DNA of 64,000 nt from Nostoc sp. NIES-3756 (GCF_001548375.1 NZ_AP017295.1:3196501-3260500); one strand, 5' to 3'. Numbered from the stretch's first letter, positions 36,101 to 44,722 are shown. Program-made: numbers and translations. Notes: a model not told the origin generated them from the sequence alone.

Positions 36101-37276
36101 CAAGCTGACAGTGCTGATACCGCCCTGAAAGCTATGATAGCAGCCTGTCAGCAAAACAAACCTTATGATGTAGTCTTGATTGATATGCAGATGCCCCACA
36201 CAAACGGTCTGGATTTAGGGAAACAAATTAAGGCTAATTTTGCGATCGCTGAAATACCTCTCATTATGCTCACTTCTACTAATCAACGAGAAGAAGTACA
36301 TCAGGCATTAAATATAGGATTTGCTGCTTATTTAGTCAAACCTATTAAAGCATCTAGACTTCTTGACACCATTATGAACGTTTTAGGAAGTAAAACTGAA
36401 ATGGTACAACAAGAGTTGAAAATTATCAGCCAGCAGTCAGAAATGGAAAATGTAGGTCAACAAAACATTCATTTGGTTACTGATTCATCTAAATTGAGAA
36501 TTTTACTAGCCGAAGATAATTTAGTTAATCAAAAAGTAGCATTAAAGCAACTTCAAAGTTTAGGCTACAATGCTGATGTAGCTGCTAATGGGCAAGAAGT
36601 TTTGCAATTACTAGAAATAATGCCTTATGATTTGATTTTGATGGATTGTCAAATGCCAGTTCTCGACGGGTTAGAGACTACCAGAGAAATTCATCGTCGG
36701 CAAGAGAATTTCTTTGCTAATCATCGTCGTCCTATCATAATTGCCATGACTGCTAATGCTATGAAAGAAGATAGACAAATGTGTCTAGATGCAGGTATGG
36801 ATGATTATTTAAGTAAACCTGTCATTAAAGAAAAATTGGCTTTAGCATTAGAACATTGGAGCCAGTTTCTACTATCAAAACAAAAAGAAGATACATTAAA
36901 ATATTCAAATAATACCACACAAAAAATTAATATTGAAAACCTCCCAATTGATTGGAATCAATTACATCAGATTTCAGAAAATGATAATGATTTCGCCATG
37001 AAACTTTTACAACTATTTGTTGAAGATACTGAGCCTCGTTTAGAGTTAATTAAACTAGCTATCACTGCTAACAATTTTCAACAATTAGCTCAACAAGCCC
37101 ACCAAATCAAAGGTGCTAGTGCCAATATAGGAGCTACAACTATGTATCTAGCTGTTGACAAATTAGAACAATTAGCTCACAAGCAAGAGCATAGAGGTAC
37201 TGCTGAGTTAATTACAGAAATAAAAGAAATTTTTAATTATATTCAGAGTTTTGTAATAGCAAGTCAGAAGCTTTAA
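33167..37276 (+). CDS. Hybrid sensor kinase: GAF-CHASE3-PAS-GAF-HisKA-HATPase-REC-REC-HPt
   Basis: A 1369-residue membrane phosphorelay kinase. In order: GAF (about 20-165), membrane helix (about 185-207), CHASE3-like sensor domain (about 210-355, with [13 protein letters not shown]), second helix (about 362-382), PAS (395-515), GAF (530-690), phosphoacceptor [14 protein letters not shown] (about 715), ATPase domain ([25 protein letters not shown]), two receivers ([21 protein letters not shown] and [22 protein letters not shown]), and a C-terminal HPt ([11 protein letters not shown]). All phosphotransfer residues appear intact. An N-terminal GAF before the first membrane span is unusual. It follows the RsbW-like gene by 135 bp. 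Confidence 0.92.
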   Translation: MTAPLPDNEAQRIEALLEYKILDTPSEATFDDLTRLASYICGTPIALVSLVDQNRQWFKSKVGLDALETPRDIAFCAHAILQSDVFTVPDATADERFATNPLVTSDPNIRFYAGVPLTNPEGYALGTLCVIDYVPRNLTPQQVEALKIIGRQVIKQMELRRNLANLVLVTNRRKQIEKIRKNFFQRVAGGFGLASVILVLIGLVHYQNTIVLINSSNQVKKTQETINTLERFMSQIKDAETGQRGYILTGQERYLQPYQEAVTELEPEIEKLRNLISDKSQHQNLDVLKALVVAKLNELKHTIELRQHQGFDAALEVILTNQGKNLMNDIRKVVYDMEQKEQARLQHQAQIVKDSAYKTIWQIAIAIGSSFLILAIIYYLIYREFTQRKAVEDTLHEERNFISAVLDTVSALVLVINSKGQIVRFNQACEQVTGYSFDEVRDRYFWNLFLIPEEIAPVKAVFEQLRVGHITPDSHNYENYWRTKDGSLRLISWSNTILQDYDGSVEYIIGTGLDITERKRAEQHLTAQYVITRILAESPSVAEATPQILQAICQSLGWDVSEMWLVNQHTNTLTFSEMWHQPSLDIKEFKALTQNITFAPEMGLPGRVWSSNEPIWLVDVGRDASFLRSEIVAQIGLHGAFGFPIQNGQQVLGVITCFSHKIQQYDQDLAKIINSIGQQVGQFIQRKHSEEELELARSQAELASQAKSAFLANMSHEIRTPMNAVLGMTGLMLETSLDQEQQDFMETIRISGEALLSLINEILDLSKLESGEMVLENLNFDVSICVEEVLDLLAPQAHRKGLEIAALIDHNVPNHLQGDVGRLRQILMNLIGNAIKFTSTGEVIVRAELQAQTATTANIYFTVTDTGLGITEENKCKLFTPFTQVDTSTTRKYGGTGLGLAICKQLVILMGGEIGVKSQLEQGSKFWFEIPFTKQQEPITNIYEYPILSDRYLLVVDDNATNRKIIYHQASRWGMQIDQADSADTALKAMIAACQQNKPYDVVLIDMQMPHTNGLDLGKQIKANFAIAEIPLIMLTSTNQREEVHQALNIGFAAYLVKPIKASRLLDTIMNVLGSKTEMVQQELKIISQQSEMENVGQQNIHLVTDSSKLRILLAEDNLVNQKVALKQLQSLGYNADVAANGQEVLQLLEIMPYDLILMDCQMPVLDGLETTREIHRRQENFFANHRRPIIIAMTANAMKEDRQMCLDAGMDDYLSKPVIKEKLALALEHWSQFLLSKQKEDTLKYSNNTTQKINIENLPIDWNQLHQISENDNDFAMKLLQLFVEDTEPRLELIKLAITANNFQQLAQQAHQIKGASANIGATTMYLAVDKLEQLAHKQEHRGTAELITEIKEIFNYIQSFVIASQKL

Positions 37277-37615
37277 GTTACATAGTAAACTAAGCCGGAG
37301 TTAGAAAACGTTTGCATTGAAACTATCAAAAATATATTTTACATATTTCTCAGCATGGGTGAACGAGGCTTTTCACCTGGAAACAAACAAGGGTAAACCT
37401 ATTCGCAGAGAGTTTGTAATCAAATAATGATTGCTATTCTCCCCACCTCCCTATGCCAGAGGTTATAATAAATATATATAAATATTCCTAAAGTTTCAAA
37501 TAAAGCCGACTAAAAGAATGAGGCATTTGTTAAAAGCCTTGTAGAAAATATATGAAATATCAAAAAACTTCCTGAGAAGGAAGTATTAACTATTGATTAT
37601 TTCAGGAGAAAAGAG
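37277..37615. other. Intergenic region upstream of hemerythrin gene
   Basis: About 340 bp of AT-rich DNA. The only clear feature is the ribosome-binding site AGGAG near 37601-37607. No terminator for the large kinase gene was recognised. Confidence 0.35.
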
Positions 37616-38089
37616 ATGGCTAAAGCTAAAGCAACAGATATCCTATCTCTAATTGAAGCGGAACATCGTCAAGTTGAACAACTGTTTACCCAAATAGAGA
37701 AAGCTAAAGGTAATAAAATCCCTAGTTATTTTCAAGAGATTTACAAAGCACTTAATTTACATGCTAGAACTGAAGAGTTAGCTTTTTACCCTGCTTTGCG
37801 GGAGTACGAAGAAACTCAAGAATACATTGAAGAAGCAGAAGAAGAACATGAAGATGTCTCTGTGCTTCTAGAAGAAATTAAAGCAATGAAACCAAATGAC
37901 CCTGAGTTTCTAGAAAAAATTAGTGAGCTAAAACAAGCAGTTCAGCATCACGTAGAAGAAGAAGAAAGCGAAATTTTTGATGCAGTACGTGAGTGCATGA
38001 GTGAAGAACAGCTAACCGCGTTAGGCGAAGAATTTAAAAAAGCTAAAGCTAAACTAGAGCCAGATGTAGAAGCTGCATTGGCACAATAG
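37616..38089 (+). CDS. Hemerythrin-like HHE-domain protein
   Basis: A 157-residue helical protein. Putative iron ligands are the His in IEAEHRQVE, the His and Glu in NLHARTEELAFY, the His in EEEHEDV and the His/Glu of QHHVEEEESEIF, in the order H..H-x3-E..H..H-x4-E. Such proteins bind a diiron centre and may sense or carry oxygen, nitric oxide or iron. A strong SD (AGGAG) precedes the start. It is a single gene followed by a good terminator at 38140. The tail is Lys/Glu-rich. Confidence 0.88.
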   Translation: MAKAKATDILSLIEAEHRQVEQLFTQIEKAKGNKIPSYFQEIYKALNLHARTEELAFYPALREYEETQEYIEEAEEEHEDVSVLLEEIKAMKPNDPEFLEKISELKQAVQHHVEEEESEIFDAVRECMSEEQLTALGEEFKKAKAKLEPDVEAALAQ

Positions 38090-38109
38090 TAATCAACCCA
38101 ATAGCAACT

Positions 38110-38126
38110 GGCGGTTACAAACCGCC
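38110..38126 (+). repeat. Short hairpin downstream of hemerythrin gene
   Basis: GGCGGTT-ACA-AACCGCC is a perfect 7-bp stem with a 3-base loop, without a T-run. It precedes the real terminator by about 14 bases and may be a scrap of a dispersed repeat. Confidence 0.4.
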
Positions 38127-38139
38127 TCTACACAGAATA

Positions 38140-38161
38140 AACCTGCGGAGGCAGGTTTTTT
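38140..38161 (+). terminator. Rho-independent terminator after hemerythrin gene
   Basis: Stem AACCTGC / GCAGGTT with loop GGAG is followed directly by a T-run (38156-38161). It is well placed 50 bp beyond the hemerythrin stop codon. Confidence 0.75.
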
Positions 38162-38349
38162 ACTGGCTCCATTTAGGCGGACTTACATAAGTGTATAGCC
38201 GTGATTTCTCATCGCCAATGTTAGATGAAAGATGCCGGGAGCCGAAAATATATACCCAAAGATAGACTCTGACAACTTGATATTCAGTCAGCTTAACTTG
38301 ACAATACGGGTATTTGTATTGACGGCAAAGCCACAACTCCTACAAACCT

Positions 38350-39207
38350 ATGAGCAAAGTTTACCTGATTACCGGAACATCAACCGGATTTGGCCGCGCC
38401 TTAGCGGAAGCGGTTTTAGAAAAGGGCGATAAGGTTGTGTTGACGGCACGAAAACCCGAACAAGTTGCTCAATTAGCGCAAGCAAACCCAGAAAATGCGA
38501 TCGCTATTCGTCTTGATGTAACTAACGCCGAAGAAAGAGAAGCGGCTGTACAAGCGGCTATTGAGCGTTTTGGACGGATTGATGTTTTAGTCAACAATGC
38601 TGGACAAGGTTCTTTAGGTGCGATTGAAGGATTTTCCTCGGAGCAAATCAGAAAACAGTTTGAAGTCAATTGCTTCGGTGTAATTGAAATGACACGCGCA
38701 GTATTACCCCTGATGCGTCGCCAAAAATCCGGTCATATTATCAATATCACTTCTATCGGCGGTTTGGCAGCAATCGGCGGATTTGCGCTCTACTGCTCAA
38801 CCAAATTTGCGATCGAAGGCTTTGCTGAAGGCTTGCGTGATGAAGTCAAACCACTGGGAATTAACGTAACAATTGTTGAACCCGGGGCTTTTCGCACTAA
38901 CTTTGCTGGAGATGCTAATATGCAGCCGCAAACAGAAATTGATGATTACAAACCAGTAGTCGATCCAATTAGAGCATATCTCTATGGCAACGACGGGAAA
39001 CAGCCAGGCGATCCGAAAAAGGCTGCACTAGCAATAATTCAAGCTGTTGAATCCGAGAATCCACCACTGCGCTTGATGCTTGGTGCAGATGCTTACGGTT
39101 TGTGGGAACAAAAGCGGACTGCGGAACGCCAGGAGTTTGAAGACTGGAAAGAAGTCGGAATTAATACAGCTTATGAGAACGCAGTAGCAGCTCCCATTGG
39201 CGGATAA
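38350..39207 (+). CDS. Short-chain dehydrogenase/reductase
   Basis: A 285-residue classical SDR oxidoreductase. The nucleotide-binding motif T-G-T-S-T-G-F-G lies at 8-15. Further landmarks are NNAGQG (near 80), catalytic Ser in ITSIGG (near 135), Y-C-S-T-K (about 149-153) and the PG motif in VEPGAFRTNF. It should catalyse NAD(P)(H)-dependent oxidation or reduction of an unknown alcohol or ketone in the cytoplasm. It is transcribed alone, as far as can be seen. Confidence 0.9.
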   Translation: MSKVYLITGTSTGFGRALAEAVLEKGDKVVLTARKPEQVAQLAQANPENAIAIRLDVTNAEEREAAVQAAIERFGRIDVLVNNAGQGSLGAIEGFSSEQIRKQFEVNCFGVIEMTRAVLPLMRRQKSGHIINITSIGGLAAIGGFALYCSTKFAIEGFAEGLRDEVKPLGINVTIVEPGAFRTNFAGDANMQPQTEIDDYKPVVDPIRAYLYGNDGKQPGDPKKAALAIIQAVESENPPLRLMLGADAYGLWEQKRTAERQEFEDWKEVGINTAYENAVAAPIGG

Positions 39208-39293
39208 CAGCAATTTTTAAAGAACAGGGGGTGAGTTCAGGTTTAGCAGGTATTGTTAAACTTGAGTTACTCTCACCCTCTGCTTATATTCAG

Positions 39294-39464
39294 TTAGCTG
39301 ATCAACCCAAAGTAAGCAGTTGCGGCAATCAAGATAATTGTGATGATTCCCAAGGCAATACCCAGACCAAATTCAGTGGCAGTTTCTTTATTCAGAGCCT
39401 CTTTACTTGTGTGCTGAGTAGAGGATTCAGTATTTTGAGAAGTGGGCATATTTTCAGTTTTCAT
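39294..39464 (-). CDS. Small single-span membrane protein (56 residues)
   Basis: This short gene is easily missed. The frame opens with ATG at 39464 and ends with TAA at 39294-39296. The product begins MKTENMPTSQNTESS, has a polar, Ser/Thr/Glu-rich half (1-30), then one membrane helix (about 34-54, GLGIALGIITIILIAATAYF) and ends GLIS. The clean soluble-plus-helix layout argues that it is real; an overlapping plus-strand frame has poor composition. No motif is recognised. It converges with the SDR gene and diverges from the response regulator at 39748. Confidence 0.6.
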   Translation of the reverse strand: MKTENMPTSQNTESSTQHTSKEALNKETATEFGLGIALGIITIILIAATAYFGLIS

Positions 39465-39747
39465 AAATCTTTTAGTTGAAACTCACTTATTACTAAGTTG
39501 ACTTTAAGTTTCAGAAATTACATCTAGCTAGCGGTCTACTAAAAAAGGTATATTAAAGTTAGTGGATTATTTGGGGCTTGATAAATTTTTACTCTCCTAA
39601 AAAACTAAAGTTTTAAAATAAATTTTTAGAAGTTACCCAACTTATTGAGGGTAAGAACGCGATCATAGCTAAAGCAAAATTGAATTTTTATCGGCATTCA
39701 ACACTTTACCTAAGTATCCCTAAAACACAAATAAATTATTATTTGTT

Positions 39748-40152
39748 ATGCAGTCTCCTCTCCCGCTTGCTGGCTTAAGTATTCTCGTAGTTGAGGATGA
39801 TGATGATAACCGCCATTATTTTACGATGGTGTTAGAAACAGATGGAGCGACTGTTGTACCAGTCTCATCGGCAGCAGCAGCTTTTAAAGTGCTACCCGAA
39901 TTACAACCCGATGTTTTAATCAGTGATATAGGTATGCCACAAGAAGATGGGTACACCTTGATTCGCAAAATTCGGGCGCTGAAGCCAGATAGTGGCGGAC
40001 GAGTTTTAGCGATCGCCTTAACGGCTTATGGCGATCGTGAAAGTTGTGTTCATGCTTTGGAATCTGGTTTTCATACTCATGTATCTAAACCAGTTGATCC
40101 AGAGGAGTTAGTGGAAATAGTGGCTAATTTAGTTGCTTCCTGTAATTGGTAG
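39748..40152 (+). CDS. Single-domain response regulator
   Basis: A 134-residue receiver domain with VVEDDDDNRHYF (acidic pocket), phosphoacceptor Asp in VLISDIGMPQEDGY (near residue 61), Thr in ALTAYGD and Lys in HVSKPV. It has no output domain. It resembles the receivers that in cyanobacteria sit at the end of hybrid kinases, so it may be a free phosphorelay partner. No kinase gene is adjacent. Confidence 0.92.
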   Translation: MQSPLPLAGLSILVVEDDDDNRHYFTMVLETDGATVVPVSSAAAAFKVLPELQPDVLISDIGMPQEDGYTLIRKIRALKPDSGGRVLAIALTAYGDRESCVHALESGFHTHVSKPVDPEELVEIVANLVASCNW

Positions 40153-40890
40153 TTGTGGAATATCGATGACTTTTTGGGTATTCAGGGTTCGCCACAGTTA
40201 GTTGCTGGCAGTTGTGTGTTAGTCTGTCCTCTCATCTAGCAGATTGCCAAAGTAGTGACAAGTAGAATTTTTAGTTAAATCTGTCATATTTTATGCTTTT
40301 ATTTATCATCTTGACATTTCATCTGAGTTAGAAAAATTACGAGACTGAGCTATAAAAATTTTATTTAAGAATAATAGAAAAATGTTTATGCCCGTAGTAT
40401 TAAATAGCCTAATGCTAGCGGCGGACGTGAAGTTATTTACTCATGGTTATGCTGATCAATAGGCTAACTATTTATCAGATATCAACAATCATAAAAATGA
40501 GGAGTTAGTATAATTCAGGTACTGCATTACCTTACAAAAACGTCTGATGGCTTAATCTTGCGTCGATTTTCAAGTTTTTTATTACTACAGGTAGAGTTAA
40601 ATATTAGTCTTAAGTAGTAATCTATAGATTTATCTATATAGTTGCTATTGAAAAATAGCAATGAGTATAGCCAGCAGTTGGAATATATTTATAGTTGATA
40701 GTTTTGTCCCAATAGGATTAGGAGCTAAATTATGACAATATCAACAATTATAACTTGTATATAAAAAAATATTTTAATTATTATACATATCTATTTTTTA
40801 AACTCTATTAAATCTTTTTTGTTTGGGCATTTACATATATATTTTTACTACTGTTGCAATTGATATTTTGGCAATACTGGGTCATCTACA
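40153..40890. other. Long intergenic region, no gene seen
   Basis: About 740 bp, AT-rich especially after 40700. Only very short frames are present, with no repeat or RNA gene recognised. It may hold a long untranslated leader for the PAS-CRP gene. Confidence 0.4.
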
Positions 40891-42069
40891 GTGAATATAG
40901 AATTATTTATCCAAAGAGCAGAAGCATTACATAGACAATTAGCAGATTTATATCAAACTGCTAGTGTTTTACCTTGGATTCCCCCAGATTTACTACCACA
41001 AGCTTTTAAGGAACTTTATAGTAACTCTAAACTAATACAGCTAGCAGCAGAAGAACTTTATCGCCAGAATGAGGAACTGCTAAAAACGCAGAATTTAGTA
41101 GAAACAGAACGTCAATACTACTATGATTTATTCGAGTTCGCGCCAGATGGATATTTGGTAACTAATGCAGAAGGAATTGTTCAGGAAGCTAACCTAACGG
41201 CGGCAAAGCTACTCAATACACAGAAGCATATTTTGATAGATAAATCAATTATTAATTTCATTTGTCTCGAACAACGAGAAAGCTTTCGCAATGAAATTAA
41301 TCAATTATCACAGTCTGATAAAACCAGAGAATTAGTAGTACGCTTACAGCATTTTTCTGGTGAGTCTTTTGATGCAGCCTTAACAGTAGTTGCAGTTCGC
41401 AATCAAAATGGTAAAATAACTACTCTACGCTGGTTTTTACGTCACCTTAATCAACCCCAGCAAGAGGATATCAATTCAGATAATAATGAAAATTTTCTAA
41501 TTGAGAATCGTCCAGTTGATATATATGCTAAAGGGGAAAACATCCCTCTTAATCCTTTTACAATTTGGTATGTTCGCCAAGGTTTAGTTAAGCTGAGTAC
41601 TTATTGTGAAACAGGCGAAGAAGTATTGATAGGCTTGGCAAAAAGGCACATGGTATTTGGTGCTAATATGACTTCTTTACCCATATATCAAGCTACTGCT
41701 CTTTCAGATGTAGAATTAGCTCCAATAAATTTTACAGAAATAGCTGTTACGCCTAAGCTTAGTCATACTTTGCTACCAAAGATGAAGCAGCGTCTACAGC
41801 AAACTGAATCTTTTTTAGCCATAGCCGGAAGGCGCAGAGTTGAAGATCGTTTACATCATCTGTTGGAACTTTTAAAACAAGAAATTGGTGAAGCTGTAGC
41901 TGAGGGAATCCGTTTTAGTGTCCGTTTTACTCATGAAGATATTGCTAGTGCTTGTTGCACTACTAGAGTCACAATTACACGATTAATGGGTAAATTACAA
42001 CAACAAGGTTTGATTAGTTTTGATGCCAAGAAACACCTGATTATTAAGAGGTTAGGAGCTAGAGGCTAA
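40891..42069 (+). CDS. PAS-CRP fusion transcriptional regulator
   Basis: A 392-residue protein beginning at GTG. A helical/coiled-coil start (1-70) leads to a PAS domain (about 72-190, FEFAPDGYLVTNAEGIVQEAN), then a linker, a cyclic-nucleotide-binding-like beta barrel (about 215-300, FTIWYVRQGLVKLSTYCETGEEVLI) and a CRP/FNR winged helix (about 335-390, THEDIASACCTTRVTITRLM as recognition region). The barrel lacks the classic phosphate-binding cassette, so cAMP binding is doubtful. The combination suggests a DNA-binding regulator tuned by a PAS ligand or redox signal. Targets unknown. Confidence 0.8.
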   Translation: MNIELFIQRAEALHRQLADLYQTASVLPWIPPDLLPQAFKELYSNSKLIQLAAEELYRQNEELLKTQNLVETERQYYYDLFEFAPDGYLVTNAEGIVQEANLTAAKLLNTQKHILIDKSIINFICLEQRESFRNEINQLSQSDKTRELVVRLQHFSGESFDAALTVVAVRNQNGKITTLRWFLRHLNQPQQEDINSDNNENFLIENRPVDIYAKGENIPLNPFTIWYVRQGLVKLSTYCETGEEVLIGLAKRHMVFGANMTSLPIYQATALSDVELAPINFTEIAVTPKLSHTLLPKMKQRLQQTESFLAIAGRRRVEDRLHHLLELLKQEIGEAVAEGIRFSVRFTHEDIASACCTTRVTITRLMGKLQQQGLISFDAKKHLIIKRLGARG

Positions 42070-42108
42070 GAAGTCATAAAGTTATTTATAGCCCCTAGTC
42101 CCTAATCC

Positions 42109-42414
42109 TTAATCTTTAGTCTGTACCAAAGGCGGAATCAAGTTGGCGCTTTTGCTGGTACTATCCCAAACTATCCAGCTAATAGAACTATCTTGCTCAA
42201 CAGGGTTATTGGAGACTTTAAAGTATAGTTTTTCTCCGCCTTTGGTTTCAATAGCAAAATCAGCATTTTGAGCGTAAATAACTTTAAAGCCTCTATCACG
42301 CAAACAATACATTGCCCAGGCTTTTAATGATTGCTTATAGGGTTCGTGGGGGATGGGCGGTTTTGTTAAGGCTTCTTCAATAACTTTAAATCTCTGCGTT
42401 AGATTCTGATTCAT
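42109..42414 (-). CDS. Conserved-looking small protein of unknown function
   Basis: A 101-residue soluble protein. It has a helical N-terminus (1-40) and then strands with the spacing D-F-A-I-E-T-K near residues 67-73, which loosely recalls the D..ExK core of PD-(D/E)XK nucleases. The protein is short, other core elements are missing, and the resemblance may be chance. It converges with the PAS-CRP gene. I do not recognise the family. Confidence 0.55.
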   Translation of the reverse strand: MNQNLTQRFKVIEEALTKPPIPHEPYKQSLKAWAMYCLRDRGFKVIYAQNADFAIETKGGEKLYFKVSNNPVEQDSSISWIVWDSTSKSANLIPPLVQTKD

Positions 42415-42534
42415 TGTTTAAAGTGGTATTAAGTAACTTTAATATCATCTTAGTTTTTTGTGCTTGTCTTCAGAAAATCTGAAAGCTAGCCAGATATGAG
42501 ATTATGTCCGCTTAAACACTCATCATATAGTGGG

Positions 42535-42597
42535 GTTTGGTAATGGGTAATGGGTAATTGTTTTCTACCATTACTAATTACCTATTACCGACCAAAG
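42535..42597. repeat. Imperfect inverted repeat built of TAATGGG heptamers
   Basis: GGTAATGGGTAATGGGTAATT is followed by the near-complement AATTACCTATTACC after a short spacer. The same arrangement occurs at 49321-49364, so it is a dispersed repeat, of the heptamer type known in filamentous cyanobacteria. It lies between the unknown gene and tetR. Confidence 0.7.
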
Positions 42598-42734
42598 CAA
42601 GCATATCGTAAGTAATTAGCCGGACTTGATATAATTCCTCTCAAATCAGGAATTAAGTAGAACGCTAGGAGACAGGGTATATTTTTTTATTCTTTTTTTC
42701 CCCACACCATACCATATTATGATATTATTAATCA

Positions 42735-42746
42735 GACCACTTGGTC
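42735..42746. promoter_or_regulatory. Probable TetR operator, site 1 (own promoter)
   Basis: GACCACTTGGTC, nearly palindromic, ends ten bases before the tetR start codon. It resembles the sites at 43767 and 44690 (consensus GACYRMTTGGTY). This implies autorepression. Confidence 0.6.
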
Positions 42747-42756
42747 GGTAAAGGCG

Positions 42757-43362
42757 ATGTCAAAAGGCGAAGAAACAAAAACTCGAATCCTGCAACAAGC
42801 GGCGGAACTGTTTAATCAACAGGGATACGCTGGTTCGTCTATTTCTGACATCATGCGAGTGACGGGATTACAAAAAGGAGGAATTTACAATCATTTCCAA
42901 AGCAAAGATGAATTAGCACTACAGGCTTTTGATTATGCGATCGCATCCATCAGCAAGCATTATAGAATTGCCTTACGTAGCAAGCGTCATGCTGTAGAAC
43001 GTCTTCAAGCACTAATTGCCGTTTTTAGTAGTTTTGCAGAAAACCCACCTATTGCTGGAGGATGTCCATTACTCAACACGGCTGTAGAAAGTGATGATGC
43101 ACACCCTGCATTACGAGAACGTACTCAACAAGCAATGAACTCATGGCTGAATATGATTCGGCGAGTGATGCAAATGGGGATTGAGAAAGGAGAAATTCAA
43201 GATAATGTAGATACTGATGAAATTGCCACTATCATAGTTGCCACTTTAGAAGGTGCAATTATGATGAGCCAGCTTTATGATGATACTGTTTATATGCAAA
43301 GAGCAGTTAATCACCTCAATCATTACATAGAAAATACTTTGAAAATCAATGGTACAAATTAA
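42757..43362 (+). CDS. TetR-family transcriptional regulator
   Basis: A 201-residue repressor. The N-terminal helix-turn-helix (about 8-55) contains AAELFNQQGYAGSSISDIMR and GLQKGGIYNHFQSKDELAL, the diagnostic TetR stretch. The remainder is an all-helical ligand-binding domain. It begins just downstream of a GACCACTTGGTC palindrome and overlaps the tautomerase gene by 14 bp, so the two are translated from one message. Similar operators before the thioesterase and glutathione S-transferase genes suggest that it governs the whole 42757-45635 cluster. The inducer is probably an electrophilic small molecule (inference). Confidence 0.92.
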   Translation: MSKGEETKTRILQQAAELFNQQGYAGSSISDIMRVTGLQKGGIYNHFQSKDELALQAFDYAIASISKHYRIALRSKRHAVERLQALIAVFSSFAENPPIAGGCPLLNTAVESDDAHPALRERTQQAMNSWLNMIRRVMQMGIEKGEIQDNVDTDEIATIIVATLEGAIMMSQLYDDTVYMQRAVNHLNHYIENTLKINGTN

Positions 43363-43738
43363 AATCTATGGTTTAGCGCCAATACTAAACCCAATTAAAG
43401 CAGAGTTATCAGATATTATTCACGCCTCTCTAGTAAAAGTCTTAAAAATTAGCCCAGAAAAAAGATTTCATCGTTTTTTACCCTTGGATAAAACAGATTT
43501 TTACTATCCACCTGATAGAACTGAAAATTATCTAGTTATTGAAATTGTTATGTTTGATGGACGTACAGTAGATACTAAAAAACAACTCTTGCGTGATTTA
43601 ATAAAAAGCATCAACGAACAATTGCAAATTGCCGTCAATGATATCGAAATCACAATTTTTGAAACAGCAAAACACAATTGGGGTATTAGAGGTGTACCTG
43701 GAGATGAGCTAAATCTTAACTATAAAGTAGAAGTTTGA
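43349..43738 (+). CDS. Tautomerase-family protein (Tautomerase_2-like)
   Basis: A 129-residue protein of the tautomerase superfamily. It carries the family landmarks RFHRFLPLDKTDFYYPPDR, IEIVMFDGRTVDTKKQLL and a C-terminal NWGIRGVPGDEL. The expected fold is a fused beta-alpha-beta pair, but Pro1 of classical 4-oxalocrotonate tautomerases is not at position 2 here (Met-Val-Gln), so catalysis by that mechanism is doubtful. Overlap with tetR by 14 bp shows co-translation. It may act on enol/keto intermediates during detoxification. Confidence 0.8.
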   Translation: MVQIKIYGLAPILNPIKAELSDIIHASLVKVLKISPEKRFHRFLPLDKTDFYYPPDRTENYLVIEIVMFDGRTVDTKKQLLRDLIKSINEQLQIAVNDIEITIFETAKHNWGIRGVPGDELNLNYKVEV

Positions 43739-43766
43739 GCTTAGTTAATTTTTTTGTGCAGTAACA

Positions 43767-43778
43767 GACTGATTGGTC
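43767..43778. promoter_or_regulatory. Probable TetR operator, site 2
   Basis: GACTGATTGGTC lies 20 bp before the thioesterase start, in the 60-bp gap after the tautomerase gene. It matches sites 1 and 3 at most positions. Confidence 0.55.
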
Positions 43779-43798
43779 GGAAATTTAAAGGAGTAATT

Positions 43799-44236
43799 AT
43801 GCTAACAACCAACAACTCACATAGACCATTAGAAGTAGTCTTGACAATACCTGTAAGAACTTATGAAATCGACTTTGCAGGAATTGTTAGTAACATCGTT
43901 TATATTAAGTGGTTAGAGGATTTACGTCTTAAGTTTTTAGAAGAACATTTGCCAATTCATCAGCAAATTGAGCAAGGATATGTGCCTGTTCTTTCTGGTA
44001 CAGAAATTGAGTATAAACGTCCTATCAAATTGGTTGATCGAGTAATAGGGCGTTTATGGGCAAGTGATTTAGGACGATTAAAATGGACTGTACAAGCAGA
44101 GATTTTAGCTAATAATCAGTTAGCAGCCGTGGCTATACAAAAAGGTGCATTTATAAATTTAGAGAACGGTCGTCCTATTAGCATTCCTGATGAATTAAAA
44201 AATAAGTATTTCACTATTACTAACAAAACGAATTAG
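43799..44236 (+). CDS. Acyl-CoA thioesterase, 4HBT/YbgC-like hot-dog fold
   Basis: A 145-residue hot-dog-fold protein. The active-site helix region reads DFAGIVSNIVYIKWLEDLR, with the catalytic Asp of the D-x-x-G-x-V-x-N-x-x-Y pattern. The start is set at ATG 43799 because AAAGGAG (43787-43793) lies five bases upstream; an in-frame TTG at 43754 would place the operator inside the gene. It should hydrolyse acyl-CoA or acyl-carrier thioesters. It is followed 11 bp later by a membrane-protein gene and belongs to the TetR-controlled cluster. Confidence 0.85.
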   Translation: MLTTNNSHRPLEVVLTIPVRTYEIDFAGIVSNIVYIKWLEDLRLKFLEEHLPIHQQIEQGYVPVLSGTEIEYKRPIKLVDRVIGRLWASDLGRLKWTVQAEILANNQLAAVAIQKGAFINLENGRPISIPDELKNKYFTITNKTN

Positions 44237-44247
44237 AGCTTTAGATT

Positions 44248-44670
44248 ATGAATCAACTAGCTACTCATTTAACATTACATGGTGCTATAGTCTTACTCAT
44301 TGGATTACTTTCAGGAATACCTTATGGCACAGCTATTACCCGCAAAAAGAGTGAAGATATTGTACGAGGGTGGCGTGTTGCTCACTCAGGATTATCAATG
44401 GGTGGAACTACAATGATTGCTATTTCTGCTGTCTTATCTAACTTAGAGTTAAATCCTGTATTGGGTGCAATTTTAGTGTGGTCATCTGTAATTTCTGGAT
44501 ATGGATTTTGTATAGCTTTACCTTACGGTGCATGGATGGGTCATCGTGGTTTAACAAGTGAAAAACCTGTACAAAATAAAGTTGTTTATACAGGTAATAT
44601 GATAGGTGCAATTGGTTCTTTAATTAGCACTTTAGTACTTGTATTTGGTTGCTTGATAACTATTTGGTAA
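44248..44670 (+). CDS. Four-helix membrane protein resembling styrene-oxide-isomerase-type proteins
   Basis: A 140-residue protein with four membrane helices (about 8-28, 48-68, 75-98 and 112-138). The stretch GWRVAHSGLSMGGTTMIAIS at the start of helix 2, plus HGAIVLLIGLLSG in helix 1, recalls the G-W-A-R-A-H-S-G region of the membrane-embedded styrene oxide isomerase, whose His binds heme. The match is partial and from memory, so function is uncertain. Placement between a thioesterase and a glutathione S-transferase under TetR-type operators fits handling of reactive epoxide- or aldehyde-like compounds. Confidence 0.6.
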   Translation: MNQLATHLTLHGAIVLLIGLLSGIPYGTAITRKKSEDIVRGWRVAHSGLSMGGTTMIAISAVLSNLELNPVLGAILVWSSVISGYGFCIALPYGAWMGHRGLTSEKPVQNKVVYTGNMIGAIGSLISTLVLVFGCLITIW

Positions 44671-44689
44671 AATTTTTTGTTATTTTACA

Positions 44690-44701
44690 AACCAATCGGT
44701 C
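44690..44701. promoter_or_regulatory. Probable TetR operator, site 3
   Basis: The minus strand reads GACCGATTGGTT, matching sites 1 and 2. It lies 21 bp before the glutathione S-transferase start. Confidence 0.55.
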
Positions 44702-44722
44702 TTTTATTGTAGAGGAAAATCT

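Noticed and set aside
39231..39479. Plus-strand frame of 82 codons
   Set aside because: It is antisense to a 56-residue frame with a clean membrane helix, and its own product looks random.
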